21,333 nucleotides of DNA. Source: Euryarchaeota archaeon UBA258 (GTDB taxonomy: Archaea; Thermoplasmatota; Poseidoniia; Poseidoniales; Poseidoniaceae). The notes beneath the pieces were generated by a model. That model made no database searches, was not told the DNA's origin, and was given only the letters and a program-made list of their open reading frames with translations. A program made the position numbers and the translations under genes. This document shows positions 16,793 to 21,333 of the stretch, piece by piece (within the stretch, counting starts at the first letter, position 1; every line of letters begins with the position of its first letter). The stretch is taken from contig DAPR01000057.1 in the NCBI GenBank assembly GCA_002502605.1, positions 1-21,333 of the forward strand. The letters are read 5' to 3'.

Positions 16793-16894
16793 GGTATCAC
16801 CCGGAGGCGAGCCTCCATGCAAGTCCACTTAACTCCACCCTATCAAGCCGACGCTTCATCGACCGTGAAAACGGGCATGAATTCGCAGAAGAAT

Positions 16895-17887
16895 TCACTC
16901 GGAAACTGAATCTGTTGCAGCCACAAGTTCCCTAGCGATGCTCACTTCACCCATCGAGTGGCCCGCATCGGCAACAATGATGAGGTTACTTTGAGGAAGG
17001 GCCTTGTGCAATTCCCAAGCGCTGCGGGTTGGACAGACCACGTCATAGCGCCCTTGTACAATCACTGTTGGGATATGGGCGATGACTTCTGCATGGTTCA
17101 AAATATGGGCTTCTTCGACAAAGATAGCGTTGATGAAGTAATGGCATTCGATGCGCGCAAAGGCCACTGCGAAATCCAAATCCTCGGCTTTCTCCAAGTA
17201 ACTCGGGTCGGGGAAAAGACGACTTGTGGCCATTTCCCAACGGGTCCATTGCTTTGCAGCGGCTCGGCGAACTTCGACATCTTCGCTGGTCAAGCGAGCG
17301 TAGTACGCTTTGATGAGATTGCCTTGTTCTTCTTTTGGTATGTGTTCCCGGTAAGGCTCAAACGCATCAGGGAAGATATGGCTTGCACCGTCCTGGTAGA
17401 ACCAATGCAGTTCACTTTTTCTGCACATGAAGATGCCTCTTAAGATCAAACTTCGAACACGGTCGGGGTATGTCTGAGCATAAATGAGGGAGAGAGTGGA
17501 TCCCCAAGAACCGCCGAATACATGCCATTGTTCAACACCAAATGAAACCCTTAACGCTTCGATATCAGCCACCATTGCTTGTGTTGTGTTGTCTCGCAAC
17601 TCGGCGTGAGGAGTTGATTGACCACAGCCGCGTTGGTCGAATTGAATGATGTTGAATTTTGCTGGGTCGAAGTATTGCCGGTAGGCGGGTTGGCCACCGC
17701 CGCCGGGCCCTCCATGAATCACAACGACTGGAATCCCATCTGGATTACCGGACTTTTCCCATGCAATTGAATGGAGGTCGGTCACTTGAAGCATTCCAGA
17801 ATCATAAGGTTCAATCGAGGAATAAAGCACATCGTCTAGGGTCGTGGTTGAATCGAGCATGGTTTCGGCCAAAGAACGGCAAACCAT
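16895..17887 (-). CDS. pip: Prolyl aminopeptidase (proline iminopeptidase, S33 family)
   Basis: This 330-aa alpha/beta hydrolase removes N-terminal proline from peptides, most likely in cytoplasmic peptide recycling. The family signature is complete: HGGPGGGG oxyanion loop (58-65), DQRGCGQS (84-91), nucleophile Ser127 in GGSWGS, Asp282 in GRYDVVCP and His310 in DAGHS. The N terminus EPYDSGMLQV...IAWEKSGNPDG matches the first strands of known enzymes, and the length is normal. The start is uncertain: ATG 17887 has a weak AAAGG site, while an in-frame ATG at 17860 would also keep the whole domain. The gene is divergent from the methyltransferase, with about 50-80 bases between them and no convincing TATA box in that gap. 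Confidence 0.93.
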   Translation of the reverse strand: MVCRSLAETMLDSTTTLDDVLYSSIEPYDSGMLQVTDLHSIAWEKSGNPDGIPVVVIHGGPGGGGQPAYRQYFDPAKFNIIQFDQRGCGQSTPHAELRDNTTQAMVADIEALRVSFGVEQWHVFGGSWGSTLSLIYAQTYPDRVRSLILRGIFMCRKSELHWFYQDGASHIFPDAFEPYREHIPKEEQGNLIKAYYARLTSEDVEVRRAAAKQWTRWEMATSRLFPDPSYLEKAEDLDFAVAFARIECHYFINAIFVEEAHILNHAEVIAHIPTVIVQGRYDVVCPTRSAWELHKALPQSNLIIVADAGHSMGEVSIARELVAATDSVSE

Positions 17888-17939
17888 GTGCCTTTCGTTT
17901 GAGGGACATGTTCAAGGAACGGCCACAAAGCCACGATGT

Positions 17940-18554
17940 ATGACCACCCGAGCCGCCACCGATTTATTTTCAGAATGGGCCATGAAGAACAAGGACGAGG
18001 GCATGGAAAGAGGCCATGCAGCATCTGTTACTGAAATGCTCGACATGTCTTTGGCTCAAGTGAATGCCCCGTTTTCGGCCGTGGATGTTGGTTGCGGTAA
18101 CGGTTGGGTGTGTCGAGCGCTCGAGGCGATTGAAGGTTGCACTCATGCCGTTGGGGTCGATGGGTCAGAAGCGATGATTAAGAAGGCAAAATCACTCGGC
18201 GATGGAGCGTTTCACCTCGCTCTTTTACCTCAATGGAAGCCGTCTGAGCGGTTCGATTTGGTTCATTCTATGGAATTTCTCTACTACCTGAAAGATCCTT
18301 CTCAAATGCTCAAGGTGCTCCATGATGAATGGATGAACGACGGAGGAGTACTGGTTGCGGGCATCGACCACTACCTCGAAAACTCAGACAGCCATGGATG
18401 GCCAGAAGCGCTTAACGTCCACATGACGTTAATGAGTGAATCAGAATGGAAAGAAGCCATGATTGCTGCGGGTTTTGTGGATGTCGAGATGCACCGTGCG
18501 GCTGCGAAGGATGGTTTTGTTGGAACCCTCGTGATGATGGGGAAGCGGCGCTAG
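17940..18554 (+). CDS. Class I SAM-dependent methyltransferase
   Basis: This 204-aa Rossmann-fold methyltransferase has motif I VDVGCGNGW (48-56), the acidic loop GVDGS (72-76), and later motifs FDLVHSMEFLYYL and DGGVLVAGIDHY. The N-terminal pattern DLFSEWA...GMERGHAASV resembles a small-molecule methyltransferase group, but the substrate cannot be told from the sequence. The start ATG 17940 keeps this conserved N terminus. The frame is open upstream to 17844, but that would run into the divergent peptidase gene. No Shine-Dalgarno sequence is evident, so the message could be leaderless. The stop codon overlaps the stop of the converging helicase gene in a shared CTAG. Confidence 0.85.
   Translation: MTTRAATDLFSEWAMKNKDEGMERGHAASVTEMLDMSLAQVNAPFSAVDVGCGNGWVCRALEAIEGCTHAVGVDGSEAMIKKAKSLGDGAFHLALLPQWKPSERFDLVHSMEFLYYLKDPSQMLKVLHDEWMNDGGVLVAGIDHYLENSDSHGWPEALNVHMTLMSESEWKEAMIAAGFVDVEMHRAAAKDGFVGTLVMMGKRR
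18551..18554. other. Shared CTAG: overlapping stop codons of convergent genes
   Basis: The palindrome CTAG gives TAG on the plus strand (18552-18554, methyltransferase) and TAG on the minus strand (18553-18551, helicase-nuclease). Neither gene has any 3' non-coding sequence before entering the other. Confidence 0.9.
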
Positions 18555-21333
18555 TCTTGCACAGGTTCTTCGATGAAACCAAGCTCACTGCCCTGTGGCC
18601 CACACAGGCGGACTTTACCCGTGAAGAACGGGCATGTTTGACAGTGGTGGGCGTCATGTGCCTCGAGGCGAGGTGGTTCTTCGAGGCCATCAGGCACAGC
18701 AGCAAGATGACCAATCCACTGCAATTGTTTGTTCAAATCTGTGCGGGCTTGGGAAAATTCTTCATCAGACAGTTGAATCAAACGCCCGGATGCCCCAACA
18801 AGCAAAGCGGGAGGGAGGATCCCTCGGCGTTCTTCAAGCGGCTTTTGTGACTCAATGGCTTCTAGAGCAACCGAATACAAAGTCAGTTGGAGCCTATGCT
18901 CGTGCAGCAATGCTTTCTCAGCCTCAGTTGATGGTTCTGGATTGAGGATATCTCCGCTGTATTGTTGAAGCGGCGAGCCGTTTGTTGCATCCTCCGCATT
19001 GAAACCGTCCCGGCAGCCGCTGGTTTTGAGATCGACAATTTGGAGGTAGCCTCGCTGCTTTTCATCGCGTAAAGCAAGCACCAGATCCGCCCTTCCATCA
19101 AAGACCAAATCCAATGCATCGAACACTGAAGTTTCCACAGGCCCGTTCACATCGAATTTGGAACGGCGCAGGCCATCGACCGGGACTCCATGACGGTGAT
19201 AGAACGGCAACTCTGTTCGCAAACCTTCGACCGTAAGGCCACCATGTTGCTCGCCTTTGGACCAACGACCAAGCAAACCGTCACGAACAAGCCGTCCCAA
19301 ATGCGCTAATCGTTCAGCCGTTCGCTCAGCGATGTCCTTGTTCTCGCCATCTGTGTTTCGGGAATAACCTTCCTCGTTGAGAACGACATCAATAGTGGCC
19401 GTGTCATCGAGGTGATCTTCTCCCCCATACTGCCATGCTGCGGGCAGGGGTGTTGAATGTGGCAAGGCTGAAGCAGATGGATTTGCCAACCCCAATTCAA
19501 CCAAGCGATGCATCATTGTTCCAAACACAGTCGCCACCGGGAAGAGCGAGGTTGAACCCAAATTCGTTGTGTGGTTGGTGAGGAGATTGAAGCGTTCAGG
19601 GACCCATCCTTTCACCTCCGCTAACCAGTGCCTTCGTCGGCAGTTGTGGCTGGTGTCCAAACCGTGAGCAGTCATCCGAACGGATTCTGAAACGGTCAAA
19701 GATGATTCTTCAGTTGAACTCGCATCAAGTCCTGCTTCTAGCCTCTCCTCAATGCTTTGCCAAACATTGAGAGGGGTCCGGACCATGCTCGATTCGAAGC
19801 AATCTGGATGGGTGTAGATTCGGATGGAGTCCACCGCTTCTTCTCCCAATTGTGCATGCTCGTACAATGCATAGGGGTCGAGCGAAAGAGTTCGCTCTCC
19901 GTACGGACGAAGGTCGGCACGGTCAAGGTCGGTGTTGACAAGCCAGGGGGAGTCTGTAACTTCACCTTGGTGCGCTAAACTGCGCAATCCTTCCAGCCAC
20001 ATTCCACCCATCGTGCTCTTCGAGGCTTTGGTTTTGATCTCCAATTTGCCGTCTGCACTTGGCAAGGTCTTGTTTGAATACGCACCAACAAGGATCAAAC
20101 GATCGCGAGCGCGGGTGAGTGCGACATAGAATGAGCGGCGACGTTCGGCCTGTGTCTGTGCTTTATCCAAAGCCAACGTAAACTCCCACAAACCATCGTG
20201 TGGCCGGTTCACTGAACGCCAAGGATTGATTCGACCCGCGATGATCTGTGGGGTGACAAGGACATTCTCTTTGGTGTTTAATTTAGCATCTGATGCGCCC
20301 GCTTTGAACATACCAGCAACAAACACAACATCGGCTTCAAGCCCCTTAGCGTTGTGAACGGTCATGATTTGAACGGCACCGCCAGGTGGGACGGTGGTGG
20401 CTTGTGGGCCCTTTTGACCAAGCCTTTGCAATTCGCATAGCCTCGTGTGAATTGCTGCTGCTTCATGGCCCAGTTCGTTGCCAATTGACACGACCAATGT
20501 GTACCATGCCTCTGCATTTTGACGGTCGGTGTCATCTGGGAACGCGACGAGCAGGTCTGAATGATCAAGAATCGCATCGAGCACTTCGTACAGTGCGCCC
20601 TCATGAACCAAACTCCTGAGGTGGTGGAGCAGTGCAGCCACGTGCTGGTTTTGCGAATGCTGCTGGAGGTGGCCCCACCAGTCTCCTTCACAGGGCTCGC
20701 CCATCATCGACTGAATTTGTGCGTCGGTAAACCCGAGCACTGGCGACCGTGCAAGGCCAAGAACTGCAGCTCTTGAGGCTGGGTTGGCAATCAAGTTGAG
20801 GGCCGCCATCAAAGGCTGAACAATTGGTCTTCCCAACAAAGCCCCCTGCCTGTCTGCCACGACGGGGATCCCTCTGGACTGAAGTCGCCTCATCAGGTCA
20901 GGAACATGCGTCCGAGAGTGGACAAGAATCATCACGTCTGATGCGGAAATTGGTTCTTCTTGAGTTTCAAGAGGTACAAACGATGAGGCGCTAGCACTCC
21001 AAACGCGTGTGTCTTGGCCTTGAAGGAGAGCGGACAAACGTGCTGCGATTAATTCATGTTCAAGGTGAACCGGATTGGATGTTGAATCTGCAAACACATT
21101 CACCGGTTCGGTGAGATCCGTAGGTTGCTCCACCTCTTCTTCCACAAGTGGCATAAGCCATTCAAGCACACCGTTTTGTTCGCCTGAAGGGCGACCAGGG
21201 ACCAAATCCTGTGCAGTTGCATGCCATTCCCCGGGCAGCAAATGATGCCGAGAATCAAAGACATCCCTGAAGATGCCATTCATGGTGTGAACCAAACCGG
21301 GTTTTGTACGGTAATTGCTCGTCATGTCGATGA
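18551..21333 (-). CDS. RecB/AddA-like UvrD-superfamily helicase with Fe-S PD-(D/E)XK nuclease domain (5' partial)
   Basis: The frame runs off the right edge without a stop, so the N-terminal ATPase half (Walker A, Q motif) lies outside; about 927 residues are visible. The visible part begins at helicase motif IV (SNYRTKPGLV, about 21298-21320). Motif V is TVHNAKGLEADVVF (about 20320-20364) and motif VI is VALTRARDRLILVGA (about 20080-20125). A RecB-type nuclease domain follows, with MMHRLVE, GRADLVLAL (about 19076-19099), IVDLKTSG (about 19018-19041) and a Q-x3-Y motif (QLTLYS). Cysteines in HNCRRR (about 19640) and HCQTCPFF...LC (18602-18650) flank the nuclease as in AddB and Cas4-type iron-sulfur nucleases. 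It probably unwinds and resects double-strand ends for recombination. An ATG at 21325 lies inside motif IV and cannot be the true start. Confidence 0.9.
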   Translation of the reverse strand, partial: IDMTSNYRTKPGLVHTMNGIFRDVFDSRHHLLPGEWHATAQDLVPGRPSGEQNGVLEWLMPLVEEEVEQPTDLTEPVNVFADSTSNPVHLEHELIAARLSALLQGQDTRVWSASASSFVPLETQEEPISASDVMILVHSRTHVPDLMRRLQSRGIPVVADRQGALLGRPIVQPLMAALNLIANPASRAAVLGLARSPVLGFTDAQIQSMMGEPCEGDWWGHLQQHSQNQHVAALLHHLRSLVHEGALYEVLDAILDHSDLLVAFPDDTDRQNAEAWYTLVVSIGNELGHEAAAIHTRLCELQRLGQKGPQATTVPPGGAVQIMTVHNAKGLEADVVFVAGMFKAGASDAKLNTKENVLVTPQIIAGRINPWRSVNRPHDGLWEFTLALDKAQTQAERRRSFYVALTRARDRLILVGAYSNKTLPSADGKLEIKTKASKSTMGGMWLEGLRSLAHQGEVTDSPWLVNTDLDRADLRPYGERTLSLDPYALYEHAQLGEEAVDSIRIYTHPDCFESSMVRTPLNVWQSIEERLEAGLDASSTEESSLTVSESVRMTAHGLDTSHNCRRRHWLAEVKGWVPERFNLLTNHTTNLGSTSLFPVATVFGTMMHRLVELGLANPSASALPHSTPLPAAWQYGGEDHLDDTATIDVVLNEEGYSRNTDGENKDIAERTAERLAHLGRLVRDGLLGRWSKGEQHGGLTVEGLRTELPFYHRHGVPVDGLRRSKFDVNGPVETSVFDALDLVFDGRADLVLALRDEKQRGYLQIVDLKTSGCRDGFNAEDATNGSPLQQYSGDILNPEPSTEAEKALLHEHRLQLTLYSVALEAIESQKPLEERRGILPPALLVGASGRLIQLSDEEFSQARTDLNKQLQWIGHLAAVPDGLEEPPRLEAHDAHHCQTCPFFTGKVRLCGPQGSELGFIEEPVQD

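Noticed and set aside
16879..16896. Two GAATTC hexamers 6 bases apart near the end of the peptidase gene
   Set aside because: They fall in the last codons of pip, the pair is not extended by matching flanks, and there is no T-run after them to suggest a terminator.
17961..17968. TTTATTTT as a TATA box for the methyltransferase
   Set aside because: It lies inside the conserved N-terminal coding segment (DLFSEWA) and is too close to the later ATG codons. Read on the other strand it could at best be a weak promoter for the peptidase, about 70 bases upstream; not strong enough to list.
1..21333. tRNA, rRNA, CRISPR arrays, insertion sequences, phage or defence cassettes
   Set aside because: Reading both strands showed no cloverleaf with CCA-type end, no regularly spaced repeats, no transposase or integrase motifs. 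Almost every base is taken by the protein genes listed.

Overview
The window looks like a compact archaeal chromosome segment, most likely from a marine planktonic Euryarchaeon (Marine Group II / Poseidoniales type). This placement is inference. It rests on a RaSEA-type archaeosine radical SAM enzyme, an archaeal-style YchF GTPase with an NKxD motif, an archaetidylserine-decarboxylase-like enzyme, GGAGGTG-type ribosome binding sites, and a giant surface protein with propeller and Fn3-like repeats. I see no rRNA, tRNA, CRISPR array, insertion sequence or phage gene. Genes are packed almost end to end, and no non-coding stretch exceeds about 110 bases.

Layout. Positions 1-10223 are on the plus strand: a giant cell-surface protein cut by the left edge, then pabC, a pabB-pabA fusion overlapping it by 4 bases, and a small zinc-ribbon/two-helix membrane protein. 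Positions 10224-17887 are on the minus strand. In transcription order they hold a prolyl aminopeptidase, a coiled-coil protein, a phosphatidylserine-decarboxylase family enzyme, RaSEA, a promoter-like gap with a perfect 19-base palindrome, a 90-aa two-helix membrane protein, a large CcoN-like membrane protein with two EF-hands, and YchF. A class I methyltransferase follows on the plus strand (17940-18554). A RecB/AddA-like helicase-nuclease on the minus strand (18551 to the right edge) loses its N-terminal ATPase half outside the window.

Working units. pabC and pabBA together supply p-aminobenzoate for pterin-type C1 carriers. The decarboxylase makes the ethanolamine lipid head group. RaSEA finishes archaeosine in tRNA. 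The 90-aa protein and the CcoN-like protein form a tightly coupled pair: the second gene's Shine-Dalgarno sequence begins on the last base of the first gene's stop codon.

The most interesting object is the CcoN-like protein (11532-13511). Two segments can be laid without gaps on cbb3 oxidase subunit I as I recall it, yet five of the six heme/copper-binding histidines appear to be replaced, and two canonical calcium-binding EF-hands are attached at the C terminus. It may be a heme-copper-oxidase fold turned into something non-catalytic, possibly calcium-sensing.
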